Shown here piece by piece: positions 12,835 to 21,458 of a stretch of DNA of 64,000 bases. Positions within the stretch are counted from its first letter, which is position 1; every line of letters begins with the position of its first letter. This DNA is from Streptomyces sp. NBC_00236 (GTDB lineage Bacteria; Actinomycetota; Actinomycetes; Streptomycetales; Streptomycetaceae), in the NCBI RefSeq assembly GCF_036195045.1, contig NZ_CP108100.1, positions 8,269,112 through 8,333,111 of the forward strand. Reading direction: 5' to 3'. A program made the position numbers and the translations under genes. The notes beneath the pieces are model-generated. The model made no database searches. It was not told the origin of the DNA and was given only the letters and a program-made list of their open reading frames with translations.

Positions 12835-13787
12835 CGGCTGCCTGCCGAGCCGTGGGGAAGAATCTCAGCGATGCGGGCCAGATCGGCGGCGGAGAGCTGG
12901 AGGTCGGCGGCGCCGGCGTTCTCCTCAAGGCGCTTGGTGCTGCGGGTGCCGGGGATGGGCGCGATGTCCTCGCCCTGGGCGAGCAGCCAGGCCAGCGCGA
13001 GCTGGGCGGTAGTAATGCCCTTGGTGGCGGCCAGAGTCTTGAGCTGTTCGATGGCGCGCACGTTGTACGTGTAGTTCTCGCCCTGCCAGCGCTCGTCCCA
13101 GCTGCGCATGTCGTCTGCGGGGTATTCGCTCGCGGGCTTGGCCTGGCCGGCGAGGAAGCCGCGGCCGAGCGGGGAGTAGGGCACCAGACCGATGCCGAGT
13201 TCCCGCAGCACGGGAAGGGTCTTCTCCTCGATCTCCCGCTCGAAGAGCGAGTACTCGTACTGGAGCACGGAGACCGGGGTGACAGCGTGGGCGCGGCGGA
13301 TGTACTGGGGGCCGACGTTGCTCAGGCCGAAGTACTTCACCTTGCCTTCGGTGATCAGTTCGCCGACCACGCCGGCGACCTCTTCGACCGGAACGGCGGG
13401 GTCGGAGATGTGCTGGTAGAAGAGGTCGATGTGGTCGCTCCGCAGGTAGCGCAGGCTGTTCTCGGCGACCTTGCGGATGTTCTCCGGGCGGCTGTCGAAG
13501 GCGGGGCTGATCGCCGGGGCGGTCATGTCGAAGCCGAACTTGGTGGCGAGGACCACCTCGTCGCGAAAGTCCTTGACTGCCTCGCCCAGGAGGATCTCGT
13601 TGCTGCCGGTACCGGCGCCGTACAGCTCGGCGGTGTCGAAGAAGTCGATCCCGACTTCATGGGCGCGGCGGATGGTCGCGATGCCCTCGTCGTCGTTCGA
13701 GGCGCCGTAGCCCATGGACATGCCCATGGTCCCCAGGCCGAGCGCCGAGACGCGCAGGCCCTGAGAGCCCAGATTGCGGTGCTGCAT
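12795..13787 (-). CDS. Aldo/keto reductase
   Basis: A 330-residue NADPH-dependent aldo/keto reductase of the YajO/AKR13-like group. The signature tetrad region is DFFDTAELYG (Asp and Tyr), then LATKFGF (Lys), then LFYQHISDP (His). The cofactor end is IPGTRSTKRLEENA. The start at ATG 13787 (MQHRNLG) has GGGAG eight bases upstream; a GTG nine bases earlier would overlap that site. It is divergent from a TetR regulator with a strong operator between them, so probably repressed by it. Confidence 0.93.
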   Translation of the reverse strand: MQHRNLGSQGLRVSALGLGTMGMSMGYGASNDDEGIATIRRAHEVGIDFFDTAELYGAGTGSNEILLGEAVKDFRDEVVLATKFGFDMTAPAISPAFDSRPENIRKVAENSLRYLRSDHIDLFYQHISDPAVPVEEVAGVVGELITEGKVKYFGLSNVGPQYIRRAHAVTPVSVLQYEYSLFEREIEEKTLPVLRELGIGLVPYSPLGRGFLAGQAKPASEYPADDMRSWDERWQGENYTYNVRAIEQLKTLAATKGITTAQLALAWLLAQGEDIAPIPGTRSTKRLEENAGAADLQLSAADLARIAEILPHGSAGSRYPAALLSSFTTD

Positions 13788-13830
13788 TGAGTTCACTCCC
13801 TCAGTGTTTCGACGGCTTAACCCACGGAGG

Positions 13831-13895
13831 CCAAACCGAACTGTTCTGTTTGACTCTACGTGTCGGTCGCCCGGATGCCAAACCGAACGGTTTGG
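13831..13895. promoter_or_regulatory. Tandem TetR operators between AKR and tetR
   Basis: CCAAACCG-AA-CGGTTTGG at 13878-13895 is a perfect palindrome. A second, longer-spaced version of the same half-sites (CCAAACCGAAC...CTGTTTG) lies at 13831-13852. Both sit in the divergent intergenic space, the first 18 bp before the tetR start. This fits autoregulation and control of the reductase. Confidence 0.78.
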
Positions 13896-13912
13896 TGCCT
13901 TATCCTCGGGTT

Positions 13913-14533
13913 ATGTCCCAGTCCCGCGACTCCGGCCAGACCGCAGCTCCCGCCTCCGGCGGCGACACCACGCGCGAGCGCATCCTTACCGCTGCCATGG
14001 AGGAGTTCGCCCGCCACGGCATCGCCGGCGCCCGCGTGGACCGCATCGCCAAGCTCGCCAGGACCAGCAAAGAGCGCGTCTACGCCTACTTCCGCGGCAA
14101 GGGCGCGCTCTATGCCGACGTCGCCGCACGGGAGCACGTCGTCATCGCCGAGGCCACCCAACTGGACCCGTCCGACCTCCCTGGCTACGCGGGCCGGCTG
14201 TTCGACTACTTCGTCGCCCGGCCGGACCACCACCGCCTGATCACCTGGGGCCGCCTCGAACTGCCGGACACCACCGCCACGGCCGACGATCACGCCCAGG
14301 CATTGATCGCCCGCAAAGTCGGTCAGCTCCGCAAGGCGCAGCAGGCCGGACAGCTCGACCCCGCCTGGGACCCGGCCGACGTCCTCGCCCTGGTCAACCA
14401 GATCGCCACGACCTGGGCGGCACAACCCGAACTCAGCAAGGCCGCCGCCGCGCACGCCGTGGACCCCACCACCACCGCCCGCCGCGCCGCGGTGGTGACG
14501 GCTGTCGAGCAGCTTTTCCCCCGAGCGCACTGA
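13913..14533 (+). CDS. TetR-family transcriptional regulator
   Basis: A 206-residue TetR/AcrR-type repressor. The N-terminal helix-turn-helix has TRERILTAAMEEFARHG and the recognition part RTSKERVYAYF. The rest is the all-helical ligand domain. The start chosen is ATG 13913; no ribosome site is obvious, and the mRNA may be nearly leaderless. It is divergent from the aldo/keto reductase. Palindromes based on CCAAACCG in the gap are its likely binding sites. Confidence 0.92.
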   Translation: MSQSRDSGQTAAPASGGDTTRERILTAAMEEFARHGIAGARVDRIAKLARTSKERVYAYFRGKGALYADVAAREHVVIAEATQLDPSDLPGYAGRLFDYFVARPDHHRLITWGRLELPDTTATADDHAQALIARKVGQLRKAQQAGQLDPAWDPADVLALVNQIATTWAAQPELSKAAAAHAVDPTTTARRAAVVTAVEQLFPRAH

Positions 14534-14616
14534 GGCCGCCGGGCTGGCGGCCGCCCTGCGCGAACGATCCGGGACGGCGCCGACCGCTCTTGCCGCTCAG
14601 GTCCAGGGATCCGGGC

Positions 14617-15639
14617 TCAGTCGTCCAGGACGACGACGTGCTTGCCCGGCGTGGTACCGGACTCGAGGTGGGCCTGGGCGGCACGGACCTGTTCCAGGCC
14701 GTGGTAGACCTTCGCGACCGGAACCTTGAGGCGCCCTTCGGCGATGGCCTGGAGCTGGTGGCCGAAGACGTCGGCCGGCAGGTCGGTGGCCTCGCCCGCG
14801 TAGCTGGTCAGCCGCACCCCGCTGGGGATCATGAACGGAGTGAAGTCGGGGATCGTCCACTGCCCCGCCAGGGCTCCGGTGAAGCAGACCGTGCCGTGGC
14901 TGCGGACGGTGCTGAGGGTGTCGGCGAGGACCGAGCAGCCCACCAGTTCCAGTGCGGCGTCCACACCGTCCGGCAGCAACGCGCGCACCTGGGCGGCGAG
15001 GGTGCCGTCGTCGACAAGGGGATGGTCAACGCCCACCGCCGTGAGTTCCCCGGTCCGGCCGGGGCTGCGGGTGGTGGACAGCACGGTGGCTCCGAAGTCC
15101 TTCGCGATCGTGGCCGCGCTCAGCCCGACCGTGGAAGTGCCGCCGCGGATCAACAGAGTCTGCCCCGCCCGTAGGCCCAGGCCGGTGGTCAGCGATCCGT
15201 AGGCGGTCTGAAACATCTCCGGCAGCGCACCGACGACCTCCCACGGCAGACTGGTCTCGAACGGGATGACCTGCGCCGCCGGGACGGTCACGTACTGGGC
15301 GTACGCGCCGTCGAACGAGCGGCCCATGTTGCCCATCATGGTCGCCACCTGCTGTCCCGGCCGCAGTCCGCCGGCCCCGTCGGCCTCCTCGACCACACCG
15401 ACGCCCTCGATGCCGGGAACGCGCGGGTAGGTGACCTCCGCATCCGACTCGCCCTTGCGGGTGGTGACCTCGGACTCGTTCACGCCGAACGCCTTCACCC
15501 TGATCCGCACCCAGCCGGGCTTACGGACGGGCACCGGAACATCCTTGATCTCCAGCGCGTCCAGGCCGCCCGGCCGGGTGACGACAACGGCCCGCATCGT
15601 CGCAGGTACGGAATCGCCCGCTGCTGTCCCTTCGCTCAT
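14617..15639 (-). CDS. Zinc-independent quinone oxidoreductase-like enzyme (MDR)
   Basis: A 340-residue medium-chain dehydrogenase/reductase. The N-terminal GroES-like half contains FGVNESEV and PRVPGIEGVGVV. The Rossmann half has the LIRGGTSTVGLSAATIAKDFG nucleotide site. The zinc-binding cysteines of alcohol dehydrogenases are absent, which places it with NADPH:quinone reductases. The ATG at 15639 is preceded by AGGAG. It stands alone, convergent with tetR. The substrate is unknown. Confidence 0.9.
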   Translation of the reverse strand: MSEGTAAGDSVPATMRAVVVTRPGGLDALEIKDVPVPVRKPGWVRIRVKAFGVNESEVTTRKGESDAEVTYPRVPGIEGVGVVEEADGAGGLRPGQQVATMMGNMGRSFDGAYAQYVTVPAAQVIPFETSLPWEVVGALPEMFQTAYGSLTTGLGLRAGQTLLIRGGTSTVGLSAATIAKDFGATVLSTTRSPGRTGELTAVGVDHPLVDDGTLAAQVRALLPDGVDAALELVGCSVLADTLSTVRSHGTVCFTGALAGQWTIPDFTPFMIPSGVRLTSYAGEATDLPADVFGHQLQAIAEGRLKVPVAKVYHGLEQVRAAQAHLESGTTPGKHVVVLDD

Positions 15640-15712
15640 ACCCAGCTCCTTTACCGTGTTCGTCCCCTGGTAGCTCTGTGCTGTTCCGCATGCCCTTCAT
15701 CCCCGATGGCCG

Positions 15713-17149
15713 TCAGGGACGGTCGATGCCCTCCCACAGATCGAGGGCCGCCTGATAGTGGGCGCTCGCCTCGAAGGGAGGGCTGCCGACCCTTTCCGAG
15801 GTCGGACGGTCCGTGACGGCGGGCCACAGCCGGGACGGCTCGCCGGTGACGAAGTCGAGCAGGATGTCGCGGATACGCGTGTCACGCTCGGCCTGCTCGG
15901 CACTGCGGCCCGGCCGTTCCTGGCCGACCAGGGCGTACATCTCGGTGCCGTGCACGGCGGGCGCGCCCTCGGCGGGTCCGATCACCAGGAGATGGGCGTT
16001 GCCGCCCGCGGCGGCGTGGGCCAGGGCACCGCGGGCGGCGGGAAGCGCGAAGAGGTAGTCCGCCATGAGCGCGGCGCGCACCTCGGCCGGGGTACGGCCG
16101 CCCTGGTCATAGGCATGGACGATCTTCCTGGCGCGGGAGCGGGCAATGCGCCACCCCGCGACCTCGTCGGTGACGCGGTCGAGCGTGTTCGGGTCGAACC
16201 GGTCGAGGTCGTTCGCCACCCACCAGCCCATGTCGTCGCTGGCCATGCTCAGCAGCACGTCGACACCGCGGTGCGTGCCCGAGGCCAGGACGTCCATGGG
16301 GGTGGCGCGCACCACTGCCCCAGGCTGTCCGATGTCCAGGACGACGCCGGTGGCCTGGTTGTCCACCCCGCCGCGGACTCCGAGATCCGTTGGGGCGACC
16401 TTCTGCAGGGCGGCCACCAGGGAGGCCGTGTCGAGGTCGATCAGCTTGTCGGGGTTGTGGGCGACACCGAGTTCCGTGACGAACCAGTGCGCGAGCTCCT
16501 CGGCCCACCAGGCCGGGATGGAGCGGGCCGGCCCGCCGGAGAACCCGGCCAGGCGCCGGTACAGGCCGTTGGCGGAGGAGGCACTGAGCAGCCCGAAGGC
16601 GGTATAGGCGCCGCCGCTGTGGCCGTAGACCGTGACCTGGTCGGGATCGCCACCGAAGTGGACGATGTTCCGCTGGACCCAGGTGAGCGCGGCGATGGCG
16701 TCCTGCAGGAAGAGGTTGCTGGCCTCGGCGAGCCGCCCACCGTACTGCGAAAGTGAGAGAGCGCCCAGGGCGCCGAGCCGGTAGTTGATCGACACGCCCA
16801 CCACGCGCCCCGTCGCGGCGAGGCCAGCGGCGTTCGAGGTGATCTGCGTGTTCGCGCCGTACTCGAATCCGCCGCCGTGGATGTACACGGCCACCGGCAG
16901 CGCCTCCCTGGCCGGCTCCTCGGGAGCCCACACGTTCAGGTTCAGGCAGTCCTCGCCCATCCCGCTGTCCGCTTCGAGCCAGTCACCGCTGTCGGGCTGG
17001 ACGGAGACGATGCCCTTGCGGTCATAGGGGAGGTCCGGATCGAAATCCGCGACCACGGGGCGGCGGTACCGCTCGGCGGTGGCATACGGGATCCCCCACC
17101 AGGACCGTACCCCTGGTGCAGTCGGAGCCTTGGGTGTGGTGGCGGCCAT
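15713..17149 (-). CDS. Type-B carboxylesterase/lipase family protein
   Basis: A 478-residue alpha/beta hydrolase of the carboxylesterase B family. The oxyanion motif is HGGGFEYG. A conserved EDCLNLNVWAP stretch precedes it. The nucleophile elbow is GHSGG (the family usually has GESAG). There is no signal peptide, so it is probably cytoplasmic. The start is ATG 17149 with GGAAGG upstream. Its upstream region resembles the promoter of the AraC gene at 11.8 kb, and a five-codon AraC-like start remains there. Confidence 0.9.
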   Translation of the reverse strand: MAATTPKAPTAPGVRSWWGIPYATAERYRRPVVADFDPDLPYDRKGIVSVQPDSGDWLEADSGMGEDCLNLNVWAPEEPAREALPVAVYIHGGGFEYGANTQITSNAAGLAATGRVVGVSINYRLGALGALSLSQYGGRLAEASNLFLQDAIAALTWVQRNIVHFGGDPDQVTVYGHSGGAYTAFGLLSASSANGLYRRLAGFSGGPARSIPAWWAEELAHWFVTELGVAHNPDKLIDLDTASLVAALQKVAPTDLGVRGGVDNQATGVVLDIGQPGAVVRATPMDVLASGTHRGVDVLLSMASDDMGWWVANDLDRFDPNTLDRVTDEVAGWRIARSRARKIVHAYDQGGRTPAEVRAALMADYLFALPAARGALAHAAAGGNAHLLVIGPAEGAPAVHGTEMYALVGQERPGRSAEQAERDTRIRDILLDFVTGEPSRLWPAVTDRPTSERVGSPPFEASAHYQAALDLWEGIDRP

Positions 17150-17227
17150 GACATGTCCTTCCGGCGCGGTTCGGGTGATGTGGGAGCGTGCGTCGGCGGC
17201 ATACTGCTCGCCGCAGCGCCCTCCCAT

Positions 17228-17286
17228 CCTTCCCCTGGATCTGACAAATCGCCCGGCGGGGAGCGGTCACACGATGGTCGGCAAGT
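17228..17286 (+). pseudogene. Promoter and first codons of a lost AraC-like gene
   Basis: This 59-bp stretch aligns base by base, with about a dozen differences and no gaps, to the promoter and start of the AraC gene at 11,768-11,826. The common core is CTGACAAAT and then a start reading MVGK (MVDR in the intact gene). Here an immediate TGA follows, and no regulator sequence is found downstream. It looks like the left-over 5' end of a regulator once divergent to the esterase. Confidence 0.55.
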
Positions 17287-17289
17287 GAC

Positions 17290-17625
17290 ATTTGGCGCTG
17301 CTTCTCTTCGTCAGCCATGGCCCCTGCGTCCCTGCGTGCCTGCCGCCCCGGACGCCACTCCGCTGCCCTTCCGCCAGTGGCCCTGCAGAGTCGCCGGACC
17401 ACACCTGCGCGCTTGCCTTCCCGGAGCGTCGACGCCCCGTGCAGGCTCGGTGGCGTTGCTGTCTACGGCGGCCGTGACCTGTGCATGCGGCTCTGGCATG
17501 GTGCCTCGTACATCACCACACGCTTCGGACGGGCTCAGGCGTACTAGTACGGCGCCCAGGGCGACGGCTCTGCTTGGCTCGTCGCCGAACACGACACGGT
17601 GATCCGACGCTACTGCGAGACAGGG
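17290..17625. other. Gene-free stretch before IS21 copy 1
   Basis: No frame on either strand gives a recognisable protein. Open frames exist but lack motifs and third-position bias. This is probably decayed flanking DNA next to the IS21 end. Confidence 0.4.
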
Positions 17626-17728
17626 TGTCAAGGGACAGTTCAATCTCCCCGCTGGCGGACAGCTGGCCTCCCCGCTGGTGGACATCAGAGGCCCCCAGGT
17701 GGACAGCGTTTCTCCCCAGTGGGTGGGG

Positions 17729-18562
17729 TTAGTTCAGGGGAACGACGCCGCGTCCGGTGGTGGCCTCGTTGAGGCGGTGGCTGTCGCCTCGGGTGACGAC
17801 GACGTGGGCGTGGTGAAGGAGGCGGTCGACGGCCGCGGTCGCGAGGGTCTTGGGCATGATCGCGTCGAAGCCGGCCGGGTGAAGGTTGCTGCTGACGGCC
17901 AGACTGCGGCGTTCGTAGGCGGCATCGACCAGGCGGTAGAAGCCTTCCGCGGCGTCTGGAGAGATCGGCAGGAGGCCGATATCGTCCACGATGATCAGGT
18001 CGGTGCGGGTGATGCGGGCGACGGCTTTCGTCACGGAGTCGTCGACGCGGTGACATCGGACCAGAGCTCCGAGGTCTTCGATGGTGAACCAGGTGACGGT
18101 CATCTCGGCGTCGTCGGCGGCTTGCCAGAGGGCTTCGCAGAAGTGTGATTTCCCGGTCCGGGACGGGCCGACGACACAGAGGTTCTCCCGGCGGCCGACC
18201 CACTCCAGGGTCCGTAGCGCCGACTGGGTGGGGACCGGGATGGAGGAGGCGTCCTCGTTCCAGATGTGGAAGGTCTTGCCGGTGGGGAATGCCGCGCGTT
18301 GGCGGCGGGTGCGCCGGTTGGAGGCATCGCGCCCGGCGGCCTCTTCTGCGAGCAGGGCCCGGACGACTTCGGCGGGATCCCATCGCTGGGCTTTTGCGAC
18401 CGGGATGATCTCGGCCAGGGCCCGGCGGATGTGCGGGAGCTTCAGCTTGCGGGTCAGCGTGACCGCCTCGTCGAACGCGGCGCCGGAAGTCGCTGCGACG
18501 GCTGTGGCGGGAGCCTGCATCCGCGGTCTGGACGCGGTCAGGGTGCTGGGCGTTTCAGTCAT
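17729..18562 (-). CDS. istB: IS21 helper ATPase IstB
   Basis: A 277-residue AAA+ ATPase that assists the IstA transposase. Walker A reads GPSRTGKSH (the usual form is GxxGxGKTH) and Walker B LIIVDDIG. The C-terminal LLHHAHVVVTRGDSHRL is typical of IstB. The start chosen is ATG 18562 (MTETPST). In ordinary IS21 elements istB directly follows istA. Here a 0.5-kb inverted passenger gene separates them. Confidence 0.88.
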   Translation of the reverse strand: MTETPSTLTASRPRMQAPATAVAATSGAAFDEAVTLTRKLKLPHIRRALAEIIPVAKAQRWDPAEVVRALLAEEAAGRDASNRRTRRQRAAFPTGKTFHIWNEDASSIPVPTQSALRTLEWVGRRENLCVVGPSRTGKSHFCEALWQAADDAEMTVTWFTIEDLGALVRCHRVDDSVTKAVARITRTDLIIVDDIGLLPISPDAAEGFYRLVDAAYERRSLAVSSNLHPAGFDAIMPKTLATAAVDRLLHHAHVVVTRGDSHRLNEATTGRGVVPLN

Positions 18563-18611
18563 GTCAGGCGGCACTTTCTGTGGAGCGGGAAGATCCGGCT
18601 AGGGTGCCGGG

Positions 18612-19052
18612 ATGGTGTTGGAGAAGGTGAATGCCGCGGTGTTGGCCGAGTGGGAACGGATCGCGACCAGGGCCAGGAGCGAGTTGGCCGCTGCGGGATT
18701 GCCGGTCGTCGTTCCCGGACTGGACAAGATCGTCTCCTCCGGGGTGGAGGTGAGCGTCTGCGAGTACGACGACTGCTCCGGTGTGAAAGTGACTTGGTGG
18801 TGCAGCCCCAGGCTGTGGTTGAGCGCCAAGCGGGCCCTCGACTGCGAGCCGCGCGACATGCCCCTGATTGAGCACCAGCGGACGGTGGTCGAGGCGATGA
18901 CACCGGCGATCAGAACCATCCTGGTCTCGGCCGGGTTCAAGGTCTTCGACCCGCAGGGCAACCGTGCGCCGCTATCCATCGACGTGCTGTCCGCCCCGCA
19001 GGCCGAGGTCCCGCCCGTGTGGTGGGTTCGCGACGACGAGTTGGACGGCTGA
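18612..19052 (+). CDS. Passenger gene inside IS21 copy 1, unknown function
   Basis: A 146-residue protein, acidic to neutral, with no signal peptide or membrane segment. It has a helical N-terminal half (MVLEKVNAAVLAEWERI) and a Trp/Cys-bearing middle (VTWWCSP). I do not recognise the family. It is transcribed opposite to both transposition genes, diverging from istB by 50 bp and converging on istA with a 10-bp gap. Codon use looks genuinely coding. Its location inside the element suggests cargo; a phenotype cannot be inferred. Confidence 0.65.
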   Translation: MVLEKVNAAVLAEWERIATRARSELAAAGLPVVVPGLDKIVSSGVEVSVCEYDDCSGVKVTWWCSPRLWLSAKRALDCEPRDMPLIEHQRTVVEAMTPAIRTILVSAGFKVFDPQGNRAPLSIDVLSAPQAEVPPVWWVRDDELDG

Positions 19053-19062
19053 GGCCCGCCCG

Positions 19063-20028
19063 TCACGGGGACCCAAAGCCTGACCAGGCGTAGGTGCCCG
19101 GTTGCAGGCTGTGTGCCTCGCCCGCCCGGGTCGGCTCGGTGTCGTCATACTCAACCTGGTGGGCCAGGATCGCCATCAGGTCACCGTCGGCGAACCGCTC
19201 GACGGTAGCCGCGGTGCCCAACGCCCGGTCGACCGCGTCGATGCCGTGCAGCTTGGCAAGTGCGACCGCATCGGTCATCTTCGCCAAGACCCGACGCACT
19301 CCTGTGTCGCCGGCTTCCTGCAGCCACAGTGCCGCACCGGGCCCCAGCGCCAGGAACTCCGCCTCGGCAGGGGTGGTCGGTGTCGGCACCTGCTTGCCGC
19401 GGGAGCCCTCGGGGTAGTGGGCGTCGTCGATCCGCGGGTTGCCCGGGGTGGAGCGGGCATGTCGGGCCGCCTCCACGGGCAGGCCCCCGGTCATCGCGGT
19501 GACGATCAGGTCATCGCACTGGAAGCGAACCCAGACGCTCTGCTCGATCAAGGCGTGCGGCACCGAATAGCGGACCGCGTCGACCTGGATCGTGGCGTCC
19601 TTGCCGACCAGCCGGCTCTGCCCGAACGCTGCGGTGAACGCGTGCTGAGGCACGGGATGCAGCCGCTGACGTTCCTCGGCGAGCATCTGGGCGGGGACCC
19701 GCCGGGTCTCCCGGTCGATCTGCCCGTTGACCTCGGCCATGAAGCTGTCGCAGGCCGCCAGCAATGCCTGGAAATCGCGGTACTCCTCGCGCAAGTTCAC
19801 CGCAGTCGGCACCAGGTCCCGCTTGGCGATGCGGACCGTGGCCTCCGAGCCACCCTTGGACTCGGGGTCGGCGGGCAGGCACATGCGCACGACCGTGCCG
19901 TAGTACCGGCCGATCGGCACGATCTCAGGGTTGCGAATCGCGATCCGGGCGACGTGCTTGACCGTGACGGTCTTCTCGTTGTCGGTCAGGCAGTACGTCG
20001 GCACCCCGCCGACCAGCCGGAAGCGCGC
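19063..20028 (-). pseudogene. istA: IS21 transposase IstA, C-terminal part
   Basis: About 320 residues of the C-terminal half of IstA, starting in the integrase core at RFRLVGGVPTYCLTDNEKT and running through the conserved YSVPH beta-barrel part. The N-terminal helix-turn-helix and first catalytic Asp are missing because the element is cut at 20,028. The frame stays open to 20,058 only by running into foreign DNA. Non-functional. Confidence 0.85.
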
Positions 20029-20488
20029 CCCCATCCCAGTGGAAACGGCCTTCGGCATCAGGCCACGCGACTTGCACTACAGGGAGAGGCGGCCGCCGGT
20101 AGAAGCCGATGGCCTGCCCGAAGAAGGTCCGGTGCCAGCCACGATCAACGTGCCTGAGTGCGACTCGATGGCCGGCGACAACATCAGGATGGCTCTGGCC
20201 GTCTGCCAGTGTTTCGCCTGCGGCAGACCTCTCTCCGAGAGGGTTGAGCATGCGATGCATCGCGTGGACATCGAGCCCGCACATGGCGAGTTCAGGTCCG
20301 CCGTGTGTGTGCGCGAGGCCGATCGTGTAAGCGAATCCAGGACCGATCTCGTCTTCGGGAACCAGCACGACGTGCCATCCGTGCTGCTGCACATGCTCGA
20401 TGACCGTCAGATCCATGCGATCCGCTTCGTCCCGGTCGCCGTAGTCATGGCAGAGGACACAACGGCACTGGAACGGATCATCAGTCAT
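20029..20488 (-). pseudogene. DUF4262 domain protein, 3' end replaced by IS21 DNA
   Basis: Starts at ATG 20488. It shows a Cys-rich beginning (CRCVLCHDYG), then the DUF4262 core: HGWHVVLVPED, then FAYTIGLAHTHGGPELAMCGL. DUF4262 proteins are of unknown function. At about 20,029 (after GRFHWDG) the gene joins IS21 copy 1, and the frame continues into IS DNA out of phase with istA until a stop at 19,925. The natural C-terminus is lost. Confidence 0.8.
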
Positions 20489-20772
20489 GTGCGGAGGGTA
20501 CGAGGTGAGCCCCTATGTCGAGCCACCGGGCTTGGACCTTTCTCAATCAAATAGCCCCCTCACCCTCTGCGATGGCTCCCCAAGATCTGTGTCAGAACCC
20601 AGTAGTGCCGTCAGTTGTTCACGGGTTTGAGAGGCACCCAGATCCACGGTCGGGTGATGTTCACGAGTTTCGGTTCTGGTCCAACTTCTGTGGAGCCCTC
20701 ACACTCTGCAACCTGCCGGGACTGGATGCCCCTTCGTCACTCGCGGTCAGACCTGTTTGGGAACATGCCCGC
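20489..20772. other. Intergenic, no gene seen
   Basis: No coding signature on either strand. Base composition is lower in GC than in the surrounding genes. Confidence 0.4.
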
Positions 20773-21049
20773 ATGGACGTCGACCTCGCCCCACCAAACG
20801 GCGTTGGCCCTTTACGGATCGGTATGACTCGACACGCGGCCAACACCGCGTTGGACTCGCTCCGCGATCCTTCTGTGATATCGGAGTCCGACCGGTCGGG
20901 CCAGCACGTGTTCCGGCCAGCGGTGTCGGCGTACGGACTTTTCTCCCCAGATGCGTACGGACGAACGTCCCCGGCTCTGGCCGCAGGCAGCGGCAATGGG
21001 ATAGAGGATTTCGGTTGAGATCGATGGCCCGAGCAGGGACACTCACGCG

Positions 21050-21424
21050 ATGAGCTTCAGCACATCGTCTGAGCCGATCGAGCGAGGGTGGGACGAGCCC
21101 TGGTATCGGGTCAGCATGGAGAACTTCCAGGCGTCGTTCGTGCCCAGCGACGACGAGGACTTGGACGAGGTCTGCAACGTCGATGTCTTCGTGACTCTGG
21201 AGGACGGATCTTGTTGGACCGCGACCGTGTTCACCGTCGTGGAAGTCGAGCGCCTGATGAAGCTCTGGGCAGGGACCGACGAGGCCCTCGGGGGCCGGTA
21301 TTTCTGGGTCTCGGATGGTCTGATCGTCAGAGATCCCGGCATCGACAGTATGACCGGCGTGATCGCCGGCCTGATCGAGAACGGCGAGTTCTCCGAGATC
21401 TTTCAACGGGTGATCGACGACTGA
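21050..21424 (+). CDS. Passenger gene inside IS21 copy 2, unknown function
   Basis: A 124-residue, strongly acidic protein (about MSFSTSSEPIERGWDEPWYR to VIDD). It is rich in Asp and Glu and in aromatic beta-type segments (DVFVTLEDGSCWTATVFT; GGRYFWVSDGLIV). There is no signal peptide. The family is not recognised; size and charge resemble immunity or antitoxin-like proteins, but that is only an impression. It lies inside the IS boundaries, 115 bp from the left end, convergent with istB (34-bp gap). Confidence 0.7.
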   Translation: MSFSTSSEPIERGWDEPWYRVSMENFQASFVPSDDEDLDEVCNVDVFVTLEDGSCWTATVFTVVEVERLMKLWAGTDEALGGRYFWVSDGLIVRDPGIDSMTGVIAGLIENGEFSEIFQRVIDD

Positions 21425-21458
21425 TCAAGTGCTCGGCTGCCGGAGGCGTCGTGGATGG

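Larger units (their letters stand above)
17626..20028 (-). mobile_element. IS21-family element, copy 1, truncated, with passenger gene
   Basis: The left end starts TGTCAAGGGACAG and carries several CTCCCCGCTGG-type sub-repeats over about 100 bp, as in IS21 termini. It contains istB, a passenger gene on the opposite strand, and the C-terminal part of istA. The right side is cut at about 20,028, where the sequence switches abruptly into a DUF4262 gene. No right terminal repeat or target duplication is present. Confidence 0.75.

Noticed and set aside
21425..21458. Left end of IS21 copy 2 directly after istB
   Set aside because: The matching terminal repeat and target duplication are further out, at 20,919-20,934, so this gap is internal.
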